From Phytohabitans houttuyneae (lineage in GTDB: Bacteria; Actinomycetota; Actinomycetes; Mycobacteriales; Micromonosporaceae): 64,000 nt of DNA. The notes below the pieces were generated by a model. That model was given only the letters and a program-made list of their open reading frames with translations, was not told the origin of the DNA and made no database searches. Below, one piece after another: positions 1 through 8,795 of this stretch. Positions within the stretch are counted from its first letter, which is position 1. The number at the start of each line of letters is the position of its first letter. A program made the translations under genes and the position numbers. The DNA lies in contig NZ_BLPF01000004.1 of the NCBI RefSeq assembly GCF_011764425.1, forward strand, positions 632,001 through 696,000, written 5' to 3'.

Positions 1-830
1 CCCGTCTCGGCCAGGAACGCACTCACCACATCGGACGGCCCGCCCGTGTAGAAACGCAGCGGCAGCACCGGATCGGCCGGGTCGACCTCCGCCTCGACCA
101 CGAGCCGGGTGGGGTCGGTGGCGCCGACGTCGTACCAGGTGCGGCGGCTGGTCGCCACGTGGAAGCCCCAGCACGCGTCGGCACCCACCACGAGCGCGAA
201 CGGCGTCGGCAGGTACGTGCGGTGCCCCTGCCGCTTGTACTGCTCGAACACCGTCGCGTCGAGCACCTCGCCGCGCTGGTCCAGGCCGTGGAAGCGCTCG
301 CCGAAGCCGATCACGTGCGCGTCCGGCGCCAGCTCCAGCGCAAACCTCACCCGCCGCGGCCCCTCGCTGCCGACAAGCCACTCCACATCGGAGGCCACAC
401 CGGGGCCGGCCACGTCGAGCCGCCCTCCCTCGGGCCGCCACGAAAGGGGCCGCACGCCGAAGGGACCCACCGTCGTGGTCCCGCCACTGATGGAGTACGC
501 GTCATCCGCCGTGGCCACCGCACGAGCGATCCACGCCACGTCGCCTCCGGTGTCCGGCGCGGCCGCCGCGGCACCGGCGAGGTGCCCACCGGAGTCACCC
601 ACGGGCGGCGCCGGCCGCGCTCCGAAGTCGACGGTCAGCGTGGCCGGGTCCACCCGCTCGGCCCGGACACTCGCGCCGCTGGCGAAGGAGACGACGACCT
701 CGGTCACGTCCGGCGAGGCGAGCACCCGGATCTGGTACTCCGCGCCCACCTCGGGCCGGGAAGGCACCCGCTGGTCGAGGTCGTACCGGTACGGATGCTC
801 GGTGCCGAAGGGACGGTGGCTCACTGACAT
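1..830 (-). CDS. Glycoside hydrolase family 31 enzyme, N-terminal part (runs off left edge)
   Basis: This frame is open from an ATG at 830 to the left edge, giving about 276 residues of the N-terminal region. It reads MSVSHRPFGTEHPYRYDLDQ at the start and later GFGERFHGLDQRG. That block is typical of the galactose-mutarotase-like N-terminal domain of GH31 alpha-glucosidases and alpha-xylosidases. The catalytic barrel lies outside the window, so substrate cannot be assigned. There is no signal peptide, so the enzyme is probably cytoplasmic and acts on oligosaccharides imported by the upstream ABC transporter. Its ATG overlaps the stop of the GH15-like gene by one base (TGATG), so the two are likely translationally coupled. 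Confidence 0.8.
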   Translation of the reverse strand, partial: MSVSHRPFGTEHPYRYDLDQRVPSRPEVGAEYQIRVLASPDVTEVVVSFASGASVRAERVDPATLTVDFGARPAPPVGDSGGHLAGAAAAAPDTGGDVAWIARAVATADDAYSISGGTTTVGPFGVRPLSWRPEGGRLDVAGPGVASDVEWLVGSEGPRRVRFALELAPDAHVIGFGERFHGLDQRGEVLDATVFEQYKRQGHRTYLPTPFALVVGADACWGFHVATSRRTWYDVGATDPTRLVVEAEVDPADPVLPLRFYTGGPSDVVSAFLAET

Positions 831-1870
831 CACAGCACTCCCAGTTCGATGGCGAGCGTCACGTACATGGCGTGCGACCACAGCAGCGGCGTCGCCACCG
901 GACCCCACCGCGCGGTCCACTCCGCGATGAACTCCGGCCGCTGCGTCGCGCGGCTCACCTGCTCCGGCAGGTGACCCTCCGGTGTGGCCTGAGCGGCGAC
1001 CCAGTCCAGCCTGGACAGTGCGAGGTCCCGCCGGCCGGTGCGCGCCTCGTGCCAGCCCAACCAGGCGGTGAGGATGAGCCACTCGCCGCCGCCGTAGAAC
1101 GTGTCGCCGAGGTACCGGTGCACCCCGCCGCGCAGCAGGTCGTGCCGCACCCGCTCGTACGTGCGCTCGGCCACCGGCCCGGCCGGGTCGACCACCTCGA
1201 ACGGCGTCAGGCAGGCGAGCAGGCTGCCGTCCACCGCCGTGCTCCCCACCCACTTGGGGAGGTGGTCGCCGGCCGGGATCAGCGCGTCGACGGCAGGGCT
1301 GGCGGCGCCGGCGGCCCGGAGCCCCGCCGACACCGCGCCCAGCGTGGCCACGTGCCGGTGCTCGGCGTGCTCCTCCCACCAGTCGTAGCAGGGCCGGTCA
1401 CCGAACGCCAGCAGGTACTCCACAGTGAATCCGATCGCGGCCGCGTACGGCGCGAGCGGCCGCCCGTGCCGCGCGGCGTGCGCGTGCAGCGCCCACAGCC
1501 ACGTGCCGTACCCGTCGAGCTGGAAGTCCCACCACGGCTCGTCGCCGTCGCCACCCTCCAATGTGTACCTCGTCGGTAGCATGCGCTCGACCGGAGCGGC
1601 CGCGCCCAGCGCGACAAGCTCGGCAATCCGCCCGGCCCGGGCCTCGATGACCCGGGCACACCAGCCGAAGAACGCCTCGGCGCTGTCCGGCCGGCCCGCC
1701 CGGCTCATCGCGTCCGCGATGAACGCGCCGTCCCGCAACCAGCAGTACCGGTAGACGGGATAGCTCGGGCAGGCCGGGTAGGCGCCGGACGGGTGCTGGT
1801 GCGCGGCGATCAGCGCGACGCTGGACTCGGCGAGCGCGCGCAGGTCGGCGCGGCGGGCGGTGTCGATCAC
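830..1870 (-). CDS. GH15-like (glucoamylase-type) glycoside hydrolase
   Basis: A 346-residue protein resembling the alpha/alpha-barrel catalytic domain of GH15 glucoamylases and trehalases. YRYCWLRDGAF near residue 40 matches the family WPRD block, followed by PWWDFQLDGYGTWLW. WEEHAEHRH contains the conserved Trp-Glu-Glu expected of the general acid. It is short compared with classical GH15 enzymes, which carry an extra N-terminal beta domain. The GTG start at 1870 overlaps the stop of the sugar-binding protein gene (GTGA). It has no signal peptide. It probably hydrolyses an imported glucoside together with the downstream GH31 enzyme; the exact substrate is unknown. Confidence 0.78.
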   Translation of the reverse strand: MIDTARRADLRALAESSVALIAAHQHPSGAYPACPSYPVYRYCWLRDGAFIADAMSRAGRPDSAEAFFGWCARVIEARAGRIAELVALGAAAPVERMLPTRYTLEGGDGDEPWWDFQLDGYGTWLWALHAHAARHGRPLAPYAAAIGFTVEYLLAFGDRPCYDWWEEHAEHRHVATLGAVSAGLRAAGAASPAVDALIPAGDHLPKWVGSTAVDGSLLACLTPFEVVDPAGPVAERTYERVRHDLLRGGVHRYLGDTFYGGGEWLILTAWLGWHEARTGRRDLALSRLDWVAAQATPEGHLPEQVSRATQRPEFIAEWTARWGPVATPLLWSHAMYVTLAIELGVL

Positions 1871-3135
1871 AGCAGCGCGTCCACCGACTTGGCGGCCTCG
1901 TCGAGTGCCTCCTGCGCGGACGCCTGACCGGACGCCGCCTTCTCCAGCGCCTGCGTCACGATGTCCTGCATCTTGGCCTGCTGGGTGTCCACGACCGGCG
2001 GCAGCGCGATCGCGTCCAGCGCGTCGAAGACCGCCTTGCGGTTGGCCGGCGGGGTCTGCTTCATGTACGCGTCGAAGGCGGCCTGGTCGTTGACCGCCGG
2101 CAGCTCCCAGTTGGAGGTGAGCCGCGTCTGGACCGTCGTCGGCGAGGTGGAGAGGAAGCGCGCCCACTTCCACGCCGCGGCACCCTTTGACGTCTTGGCC
2201 GAGACGGCGGTGGCGTTCATGAAGACCGCGTTCGCCTTCGCCGTGTTGCCCGGCTCGGTGACGATGTCGTAGTCGAGCCCGGCGTCCGCCAGCCCGGCGA
2301 ACTGCCAGATCCCGTTGTGCCACATCGCGAGCTTGCCCGACTTGAAGAGCGCGGTGTCGTAGTCGGCCTTGCCACCGATCTCCGCCACCGTCGGCTGCAC
2401 GGTGCCCGGCTTGCCGAGCAGCCAGTTGGCCGCCTCCAGCCCCTTGGCGTCGTTGAAGGTGGCCTTCTTGCCGTCGGCGGAGAAGAACGAGCCACCCGCC
2501 TGGGCGAGCGCCTTGTAGAACTCGTGGAACGTCACGGGCTGGTAGTCGCCGAAGACGCCCTTGCCCTTGTCGGTCAGCTTCTCCGCCGCCGCCTTCTCGT
2601 CGGCCCACGTCCAGTCGGCGGTCGGGTACGCCACGCCGGCCGCGTCGAAGAGCTTCTTGTTGTAGAAGAGCACGACGTCGGAGAAGGTGGTCGGCATCCC
2701 GTACTGCTTGCCGTCGTACTTGAACGCCTCAAGCGCCTTGGGGTAGACGCGGGCCGGGTCGTAGCCGTCGTCCTCGCCGGCGAGCGTGTCGAGGTCGAGC
2801 AGCGCGCCCGCGCGGGCGTAGGTCACGAAGTTTTCGTAGTTGAGCTCGAACGTGTCCGGCGCGGTGCCGCCGGCAATCGCGGTCTGCAGCTTGGTGAAGT
2901 AGTCGTCGTACGCGGCGGTCTGCACCTGTACGGTGATGCCGGGGTTCTGCTTCTCGAACTCCGCCTTGATGGCGTCGAGGTCCTTGAGGTGGTCCGGGGC
3001 GGCGGAGAACGTGAAGTACGTGACCGTGCCCGTGGCGCCGCCGTCGCCCGAGTCGCCGGAGCCGCCGCCGTCACCGCACGCGGCGAGCAGGCCCGCCGCC
3101 GCGACGAGCGCCGCGACCTTCCTGAACGTGCCCAT
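1867..3135 (-). CDS. Sugar ABC transporter substrate-binding lipoprotein
   Basis: A 422-residue extracellular solute-binding protein of family 1 (MalE/UgpB type). The N-terminus MGTFRKVAALVAAAGLLAAC is a lipoprotein signal with lipobox LAAC, followed by a Gly/Ser-rich linker, so the mature protein is membrane-anchored outside the cell. Family features such as VTYFTFSAAPDHLKDLDAIK and FEKQNPGITVQVQ follow. The start is supported by a GAAGGAG ribosome-binding site in the 15-base gap after the permease gene. It supplies sugar to the two permeases encoded immediately upstream. No ATPase is encoded in this operon, so a shared MsiK-type ATPase elsewhere is probably used; that is inference. Confidence 0.93.
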   Translation of the reverse strand: MGTFRKVAALVAAAGLLAACGDGGGSGDSGDGGATGTVTYFTFSAAPDHLKDLDAIKAEFEKQNPGITVQVQTAAYDDYFTKLQTAIAGGTAPDTFELNYENFVTYARAGALLDLDTLAGEDDGYDPARVYPKALEAFKYDGKQYGMPTTFSDVVLFYNKKLFDAAGVAYPTADWTWADEKAAAEKLTDKGKGVFGDYQPVTFHEFYKALAQAGGSFFSADGKKATFNDAKGLEAANWLLGKPGTVQPTVAEIGGKADYDTALFKSGKLAMWHNGIWQFAGLADAGLDYDIVTEPGNTAKANAVFMNATAVSAKTSKGAAAWKWARFLSTSPTTVQTRLTSNWELPAVNDQAAFDAYMKQTPPANRKAVFDALDAIALPPVVDTQQAKMQDIVTQALEKAASGQASAQEALDEAAKSVDALL

Positions 3136-3150
3136 GTGATGGTTCTCCTT

Positions 3151-3963
3151 CTAAGACTTGATACCGGTGAACGTGATGCCGCGCACGACGTACCGCTGCG
3201 CGAAGACGTAGAGCGCGAGGATGGGCAGGACGGAGACCGTCGAGCCGGCCATGACGACGTTCCAGGCGGTGCTGTACCGGCCCTGGAGCAGCGACAGGCC
3301 CACGGGCAGCGTCATGTGCGCCTCGGTCTGCGCGATGACGAGCGGCCACAGGAATGCGTTCCAGCTGGACATGAACGCGAACACGGCGAACGTGGCGAGG
3401 GCGGGTGCGACGAGCGGCAGCAGCACCTGCGCGAAGACCCGCACGTGCCCCGCACCGTCCACATAGGCCGCCTCGTCCAGCTCCTTGGGCAGGGCCATGA
3501 AAGCCTGCCGGAGCATGAAGACGCCGAAGCTGGAGACCACCGTGGGCAGCAGCAGGCCGGCGTAGCTGTCGACGAGGCCCAGGTACCGCATCTCGATGAA
3601 GAGCGGCACGATGATGACCTGCATCGGGATCATCATGGTGGCCAGGTAGAGGAGGAAGACGAGGTTGCTGCCGCGGAAGCGCAGGCGGCTGAACGCGTAC
3701 GCCGCCGTGGCGCTGGTGAACAGCTGCAGCAGCGTGGACGCGACGGCCACGCCGATGCTGTTGGCCGCGAAGCGCCAGAAGGGGAACGCGTCGCCCAGCC
3801 GCGCGTACGGGTCCACTGTGGCCGGATCGGGCAGCAGCGGCGCATCGACCCGGCCGAGCTGGGTGTCGCCGGTGACGCTCGTGAGCACCATCCACACGAA
3901 CGGGCCCACCATCGCGATCGCGCCAATTGTCAGCGCCGCGTACCGCAGGATGGTCCTACTCAT
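3151..3963 (-). CDS. Carbohydrate ABC transporter permease (MalG type)
   Basis: A 270-residue inner-membrane permease with about six hydrophobic segments. The cytoplasmic coupling loop LDEAAYVDGAGHVRVFAQVL, around residues 160-180, is the EAA motif that contacts the ATPase. Its length and short N-terminus fit the MalG/LacG class. Its ATG lies inside the end of the MalF-type gene (8-base overlap), so the two permeases are translationally coupled and presumably form a heterodimer. Confidence 0.93.
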   Translation of the reverse strand: MSRTILRYAALTIGAIAMVGPFVWMVLTSVTGDTQLGRVDAPLLPDPATVDPYARLGDAFPFWRFAANSIGVAVASTLLQLFTSATAAYAFSRLRFRGSNLVFLLYLATMMIPMQVIIVPLFIEMRYLGLVDSYAGLLLPTVVSSFGVFMLRQAFMALPKELDEAAYVDGAGHVRVFAQVLLPLVAPALATFAVFAFMSSWNAFLWPLVIAQTEAHMTLPVGLSLLQGRYSTAWNVVMAGSTVSVLPILALYVFAQRYVVRGITFTGIKS

Positions 3964-4897
3964 AGTGCACCCACCGGCGCTGGAGGCGGAGCTGCACCGC
4001 CGTGACCGCCAGGATCACGAGGAACAGCACGATGCTCATGGCCGAGGCGTAGCCGACCCGGCCGTACGAGAACGCGTACTCGACGATCTGCTGGACCACG
4101 ACGGTGGAGGCGCCGCCAGGCCCGCCCTCGGTCATCACCCAGACCTGGTCGAAGACCTGGAATCCGTTGATGAGGCTGATGACCGTCACGAAGAACAGCG
4201 ACGGCGAGAGCATCGGCAGTGTGATGCTGCGCAGCTTGCGCCAGGCGCCGGCACCGTCCAAAGCGGCCGCTTCAAGCAGGTCTCGGGGGATCGCCTGCAG
4301 CCCGGCCAGGAGGATGACCGCGACGAAGCCGACGTCCTTCCACGCCGAGGCGAGCACCACGGACGGCATCGCCCACTGCGGGTCGGTCCACCAGCCGGGT
4401 CCGCTCACGCCGACCCAGCCCAGCGCCCGGTTGACCAACCCGTCGGCCGGGTTGAGCAGCCACTTCCACAGCAGGGAGACGGCTACCCAGCTGCTGATCA
4501 CCGGGAGGAAGAACGTCGCCCGGTAGAGCGTCATCGCGGGCAGCTTGGCGTCCAGCAGCAGGGCCACCGCCAGCCCGAGGATCAGCACGAGCGGCAGGTA
4601 GCCGGCGAGGTAGAGCAGCGTGTGGCCGAGCGCGGCGCGGAACCCGGCGTCGCCGGCCAGCTCGGTGTAGTTGTCGAAGCCGACGAACTCGGCGGTGCCG
4701 ATGAGGTTCCAGTCCTGCAGGCTCACCCACAGCGTGCCCACCATCGGGCCGATCCAGAACGCGAGCAGCATGACGAGGCTGGGGGAGAGGAACGCGGCGG
4801 CCGCGCCGGCGGTGCGCCACCGCCGGGCCCGCCCCGGGCGGCGCCGTGCCGCGGGCTTCGCCACGGGCGGCCGGGTGGCCACCTGGGTGGCGCTCAT
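3956..4897 (-). CDS. Carbohydrate ABC transporter permease (MalF type)
   Basis: A 313-residue inner-membrane permease. A basic N-terminal tail (KPAARRRPGRARR) precedes the first membrane span, and the EAA-type loop DLLEAAALDGAGAWRKL lies near residues 210-226. The ATG at 4897 overlaps the ROK regulator stop (ATGA) and gives a normal MalF-type length. It is the second gene of the operon and the partner of the MalG-type permease. Confidence 0.93.
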   Translation of the reverse strand: MSATQVATRPPVAKPAARRRPGRARRWRTAGAAAAFLSPSLVMLLAFWIGPMVGTLWVSLQDWNLIGTAEFVGFDNYTELAGDAGFRAALGHTLLYLAGYLPLVLILGLAVALLLDAKLPAMTLYRATFFLPVISSWVAVSLLWKWLLNPADGLVNRALGWVGVSGPGWWTDPQWAMPSVVLASAWKDVGFVAVILLAGLQAIPRDLLEAAALDGAGAWRKLRSITLPMLSPSLFFVTVISLINGFQVFDQVWVMTEGGPGGASTVVVQQIVEYAFSYGRVGYASAMSIVLFLVILAVTAVQLRLQRRWVHYE

Positions 4898-6105
4898 TGG
4901 ACAAGCTCCGCGCCGGGGAACGCGGCCAGCCGCGCCCGCACCGCGGCCGCCTGTGGCTCGCCGCTCAGCGTGAACGGCGTCCGCAGCACCAGCGCTGCCG
5001 CGCCGAGCGCCCACTTGGCGTCGTCCCACGGGTCGACGTGCACGCCCACCGCGTCGGCGAGCGGCGGAAACATCCCTTCGCGGAACGCCGGCAGGAAGCC
5101 CTCGGCCAGGTGCGTCCACGCGAGCGTGCCCTCGCCACTGACCAGCACCGCCTGCGGGTCGAGCACCGCGGCCAGGCCGGCCGTGATGCCGCCCAGGCGG
5201 GCGCCGGCCTCGCGGTAGACCCGGCGGGCACCGTGGTCGCCCCCGTCGGCGGCCGCGCGCAGCTCGGCGGGGCCCGCCACGGAAAGCCCTCCGGCGCGCG
5301 CCCGGTCGACGAGGGCGGCGTCCGAAACGTACGTCTCCAGGCAGCCGCGCTTGCCGCAGTGGCAGGGCGGCCCGGCCGGGTCGACCGGCAGGTGGCCCAG
5401 CTCGCCGGCCGCACCGTGCCCGCCCCGGCGCAGGTCGCCGCCGCTGACCACCGCCGCGCCGACGCCCTGCCCGAGCGTGACGGTGAGGAAGTCGTCGAAC
5501 GGGCGGCCGATGCCGTACAGGTGCTCGTACGCCGCGAGCGTGTTGACGTCGTTGTCGACCAGCACGGGCACGTCGAGCAGGCGGCTCAGGTACTGCGGGA
5601 GGGGCATGTGCCGCCAACCGATAAGCGGCGCCTCGACCAGGCCGCTGCGCCCGTCGACGAAGCCCGGCACGCCCAGCCCCACGCCGAGCAGCGGGGTGTC
5701 GCCAGCGTCCTCCACGTACGGCCGGAGCAGCTCGGACAGGGCGTCGAAGGGGTTTGCGGCGATGGCGTCGAACGGTGCCGAGAACTCGGCCAGCACCGTG
5801 CCGTCGAGGTCGGCCCGGATGCCGGTGACCCGGTCGGAGGTGACCTTGACGCCGATCGCGACGGCGGCCGAGCCGACCACGGCCAGCAGCTCGCCCGGCC
5901 GCCCGCCGCGTGGCTCGGCGTCGTCCACCTTGCGGATGACGCCCGCCTCCATGAGCGCCCGGCTGACCGCGGTGACGGTGGGCGGGCTGAGGCCGAGCCG
6001 GCGCGCGATGTCCGCCCGGGAGATCGGGCCGTGCCGGCCGACCAGGGCGAGCACCGCGACCCGGTTGACGTCGCGCAACCGGGCGCCGGACGTGGCGGAG
6101 GTCAT
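4894..6105 (-). CDS. ROK-family transcriptional regulator
   Basis: A 403-residue protein with an N-terminal winged helix (about residues 10-75, including ADIARRLGLSPPTVTAVSRA) and a C-terminal ROK sugar-kinase-like domain. The ROK zinc motif CHCGKRGCLETY is intact. The usual Asp-x-Gly-Gly-Thr phosphate loop is degenerate (GVKVTSDRV), which fits a sugar-sensing repressor rather than a kinase. It heads the carbohydrate operon and probably controls it through the inverted repeat just upstream. The effector is presumably the sugar transported by the operon. Confidence 0.88.
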   Translation of the reverse strand: MTSATSGARLRDVNRVAVLALVGRHGPISRADIARRLGLSPPTVTAVSRALMEAGVIRKVDDAEPRGGRPGELLAVVGSAAVAIGVKVTSDRVTGIRADLDGTVLAEFSAPFDAIAANPFDALSELLRPYVEDAGDTPLLGVGLGVPGFVDGRSGLVEAPLIGWRHMPLPQYLSRLLDVPVLVDNDVNTLAAYEHLYGIGRPFDDFLTVTLGQGVGAAVVSGGDLRRGGHGAAGELGHLPVDPAGPPCHCGKRGCLETYVSDAALVDRARAGGLSVAGPAELRAAADGGDHGARRVYREAGARLGGITAGLAAVLDPQAVLVSGEGTLAWTHLAEGFLPAFREGMFPPLADAVGVHVDPWDDAKWALGAAALVLRTPFTLSGEPQAAAVRARLAAFPGAELVQ

Positions 6106-6118
6106 CTGGGACGCCTTC

Positions 6119-6146
6119 CTTCAGCAGCTTTGTTAGTTGGCTGAAG
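6119..6146. promoter_or_regulatory. Candidate ROK operator (inverted repeat)
   Basis: The perfect inverted repeat CTTCAGC / GCTGAAG has a 14-base AT-richer spacer. It sits 14 bases upstream of the ROK regulator start, in the divergent region shared with the serine hydrolase gene. Position and symmetry suggest the site through which the ROK protein represses its own operon. Binding is inferred. Confidence 0.45.
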
Positions 6147-6192
6147 AAAGCTTCCGAATGTTTCGTCGCGATGTCAAGGTCCATTCGGGCGA

Positions 6193-6198
6193 TACGAT
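6193..6198 (+). promoter_or_regulatory. Candidate -10 element of the serine hydrolase gene
   Basis: TACGAT fits the actinobacterial TANNNT consensus and lies upstream of the GGGGAGGG ribosome-binding site at 6211-6218. No clear -35 box was seen. Confidence 0.35.
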
Positions 6199-6224
6199 CG
6201 CCAGGATTTCGGGGAGGGCCGCGG

Positions 6225-7571
6225 ATGTCGAAGAAGCTGGCCAGGATGGCGCAGCGGGTGCAGGCTGAGGCGCGGGTGCCGGCGCTGTCCGCGGCGCTGC
6301 ACCGGGCGGACCGGCCGCTCTGGCAGGTGCAGGTCGGCGGGGCGGGGCCGGAGAGCCAGTTCCGGATCGGGTCGGTGACCAAGACCTTCACCGCCGTGCT
6401 CGCGCTGCAGGCCCGCGACGACGGCCTGCTCGACCTGGACGACCCGATCGGCCACCACCTCGACGTGCCCGCCCACGGCGACCTGACCGTGCGGCGGCTC
6501 CTCTCGCACACGTCCGGCCTGCAGCGCGAGCCGTACGGCGACGTGTGGGACACGCTCCTCGCGCCGGACGCCGACGGGCTGCTCGCCGAGCTCGACAAGG
6601 CGGAGCGGGTGCTGCCCACCGCCCGCCGCTTCCACTACTCCAACCTCGGCTTCTCCGTGCTCGGGCACGCGGTCGCCCGGCTGCGCGGTGGCACCTGGGC
6701 CGAGGTCCTCGAAGACCGCATCCTGCGCCCGCTGCGACTCGCCGCCACGACGGTCCAGCCGACCGGCCGCGCGGTGACCGGCTACCTCGTCGAGGCGTAC
6801 AGCGACCACGCCAAGCCCGAGCCGCCGGCGGACTTCGGCGGCGTGGGGCCGGCCGGGCAGCTGTGGAGCACGGCCGCGGACATGGCGCGGTGGGCCGCGT
6901 TCCTCGCCGACCCGGCCGCGGTCGACCCGGGCGCCGAGGTGCTCACACCGTCCACCCTGGACGAGATGCGCTGGCCGCTCGCCACCACCGACGAGGCGTT
7001 GTGGGGCACGGCTTTCGGGCTCGGATTGATGATCTTCCCGCAGGGCGACCGCATCGTCCACGTCGGACACGGCGGCGCGATGCCCGGCTTCCTCGCCGGC
7101 GTGTACGGCCGCCGTCCCGCACCCGAAGGGCTCGGCGACGGTACGCCGCGGGCGATGGGGTGCGCCGTGCTCGGCTCGTCCGGCACCGCTATTGCCACGA
7201 CCGAGCTGCCGCACAAGCTGCTCGCCGCCTCGGTCGAGGAGGACCCGGCGGACATCGAGCCGTGGGCACCGGGCGAGGCGGCGCCGCAGGAGTACCGGTC
7301 GGTGCTGGGCCGCTGGTGGGGCGAGGGTTTCGAGTACGTCTTCTTCTGGCGCGACGGCGCGCTGCGGGCCCGCGACGCGGACGACCCGCCCGGCCGCCCG
7401 CCGGCCACCTTCGCGCCTGTCCCCGACCGCACCGACGTGCTGCGCGGCGTCTCCGGCCGCGAGGCCGGCGAGCTGCTGCGGCTGACCCGCGACGCGGACG
7501 GCGCGGTGGTGCGCATGCACTGGGCCACGTACCGCTTCACCCGCGACCAGCAGAGCTTCGCCGGCGAGTAG
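6225..7571 (+). CDS. Serine hydrolase of the beta-lactamase / penicillin-binding-like family
   Basis: A 448-residue class C beta-lactamase-like hydrolase (Pfam Beta-lactamase). The active-site SxxK motif is SVTK (in RIGSVTKTF, near residue 45). The YxN-type motif is YSN (HYSNLGFS), and HVGHGG corresponds to the third KTG/HxG motif. There is no signal peptide, so it is probably a cytoplasmic esterase or peptidase rather than a resistance enzyme. The ATG at 6225 is chosen over an in-frame start at 6171 because GGGGAGGG precedes it at the right distance. The gene diverges from the ROK operon. Its substrate is unknown. Confidence 0.85.
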   Translation: MSKKLARMAQRVQAEARVPALSAALHRADRPLWQVQVGGAGPESQFRIGSVTKTFTAVLALQARDDGLLDLDDPIGHHLDVPAHGDLTVRRLLSHTSGLQREPYGDVWDTLLAPDADGLLAELDKAERVLPTARRFHYSNLGFSVLGHAVARLRGGTWAEVLEDRILRPLRLAATTVQPTGRAVTGYLVEAYSDHAKPEPPADFGGVGPAGQLWSTAADMARWAAFLADPAAVDPGAEVLTPSTLDEMRWPLATTDEALWGTAFGLGLMIFPQGDRIVHVGHGGAMPGFLAGVYGRRPAPEGLGDGTPRAMGCAVLGSSGTAIATTELPHKLLAASVEEDPADIEPWAPGEAAPQEYRSVLGRWWGEGFEYVFFWRDGALRARDADDPPGRPPATFAPVPDRTDVLRGVSGREAGELLRLTRDADGAVVRMHWATYRFTRDQQSFAGE

Positions 7572-7586
7572 CCGCCGCAGGCGGCT
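7570..7586 (+). terminator. Short hairpin at the end of the serine hydrolase gene
   Basis: AGCCGCC, loop GCA, GGCGGCT form a perfect 7-bp stem overlapping the stop codon. No T-run follows, so any terminator role is tentative. Confidence 0.4.
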
Positions 7587-7589
7587 CGG

Positions 7590-7664
7590 GCTGACCGCGA
7601 CCGGACGCGGAGGGCGAGGCCGCGGGAGCGACGGTCCGGACCACGACGGGCGTCGCGGTAGCTC
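7590..7664 (-). repeat. Structured intergenic repeat, copy 1 (inverted orientation)
   Basis: Read on the minus strand it starts GAGCTACCGCGAC and has the central palindrome GGTCCGGACC, then GCTCCCGCGGCCTC. It ends in GTCGCGGT, which pairs with ACCGCGAC near the start. Related copies occur at 18879-18949 and 38896-38966. All are intergenic. Confidence 0.7.
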
Positions 7665-7736
7665 AAAGTGTCTTGAAATAGAGGGAACCTGCTGTCGCCT
7701 CCACCGCCTTTCGGGTGGTGAAGAGGGAGGTACGGC

Positions 7737-8795
7737 ATGTCGGGACGGGTGAAGGACCTGCTGGACCAGGCGGTCGCCGGCATCGAGCCGCGCGATCCGG
7801 ACCCGGTGGGGGTGGTGATCCGGCGCGGCCGTAACCGGCGTGCCGCCGCGGTGGTCGCCACGGCGGTGGCAATGGTCGCGGTGCTCGCCGGCGGCGCGGT
7901 GGCCGGGACGGCGCTGAAGGAGGGGCCACCGCCCGACACGGCGGTCACGAAGGCCGCCCCGAAACCCGCGACCCGCCCGGACCGGCCGCCGGTTCCGCGG
8001 CTGGAGAAGGGCCGGATCGCCGCCGGAGACATGAGCGTGGCCGTGCCGGACGGCTGGCAGGTCATGCCGGTCGAGAGCGCGCCGTGCGGGCACCAGCACC
8101 AGACGGTGGTATTCGGCGAAGGGGGCAACCCCTGGGGCCCCAGCATCTACTGCGGTACCTCGGAGATCGAGGTCCTGAGCACCTTCAATGTCTTTCCGTC
8201 CATCTGGACGATGACCGGAAAGGCCCCTGAAGCGCCCGACGCGTGGCAACAGACGCCCGCCGACCCGTACCGGATGGTGACGCTGGAGGGCGGCGCGGCG
8301 GCCTGGCTGCGGACCGACCCCGACGGCGCGTACCGGGTGGTGCTGCCGTGGTCGCGGGTGGAGGTGATGATCCGCGGAGGCGCGGACGTGCGCCAGCGGA
8401 TCCTGGACTCGCTGGAGACCGGCCGCTGGGCGCCGCGAGCGCTGGTGCTGCCGACGGCGACGGAGTATGCAGGGCTGATCGGACACTTCGGTACAAACGG
8501 CCTGAGCCGGGTGGAGGTCGAGGACCCGGCGAAGGTCCGGCGCGCTTTGGAGATCCTCGGCGCGGCGACACCGGTCGCACAGGGCGAGAGCTGTGCGCGC
8601 GAGGACCAACCCACCGTGGCGCTCGAGATCGGTAAGTCGCCGGTCAACCCCAACCTGCCGGAGGACATGGGCTCCCTGGTCATCAGCCTCGCGCCCGGCT
8701 GCCACGAGGTCGTGTCCGAGGAGGGCGGCCGGGGGCGCCTGGACGTCGACAGCCTGACCGAGCTCGGCGAGCTCTTCCAGGTGGAGCTGCCGTGA
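7737..8795 (+). CDS. Hypothetical single-pass membrane protein paired with a sigma factor
   Basis: A 352-residue protein. A charged N-terminus (MSGRVKDLLDQAVAGIEPRD, then RRGRNRR) precedes one membrane span at about residues 38-58, with the rest predicted outside. The layout is like the membrane partners of ECF sigma factors. I do not recognise the extracellular domain and see no zinc-binding HxxxCxxC anti-sigma motif. The ATG has the ribosome-binding site GAGGGAGG. Its stop overlaps the GTG of the sigma factor gene. A regulatory role, such as anti-sigma factor or sensor, is inferred only from the coupling and topology. Confidence 0.7.
   Translation: MSGRVKDLLDQAVAGIEPRDPDPVGVVIRRGRNRRAAAVVATAVAMVAVLAGGAVAGTALKEGPPPDTAVTKAAPKPATRPDRPPVPRLEKGRIAAGDMSVAVPDGWQVMPVESAPCGHQHQTVVFGEGGNPWGPSIYCGTSEIEVLSTFNVFPSIWTMTGKAPEAPDAWQQTPADPYRMVTLEGGAAAWLRTDPDGAYRVVLPWSRVEVMIRGGADVRQRILDSLETGRWAPRALVLPTATEYAGLIGHFGTNGLSRVEVEDPAKVRRALEILGAATPVAQGESCAREDQPTVALEIGKSPVNPNLPEDMGSLVISLAPGCHEVVSEEGGRGRLDVDSLTELGELFQVELP

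Noticed and set aside
2317-4005. 562-codon plus-strand frame opposite the sugar transporter genes
   Set aside because: Shadow of the binding protein and permease genes, composed of Arg/His/Glu/Val runs.
6225-7571. Antibiotic-resistance beta-lactamase
   Set aside because: The SxxK fold is present, but there is no export signal and the sequence is of the general serine hydrolase/esterase type. Resistance cannot be claimed.
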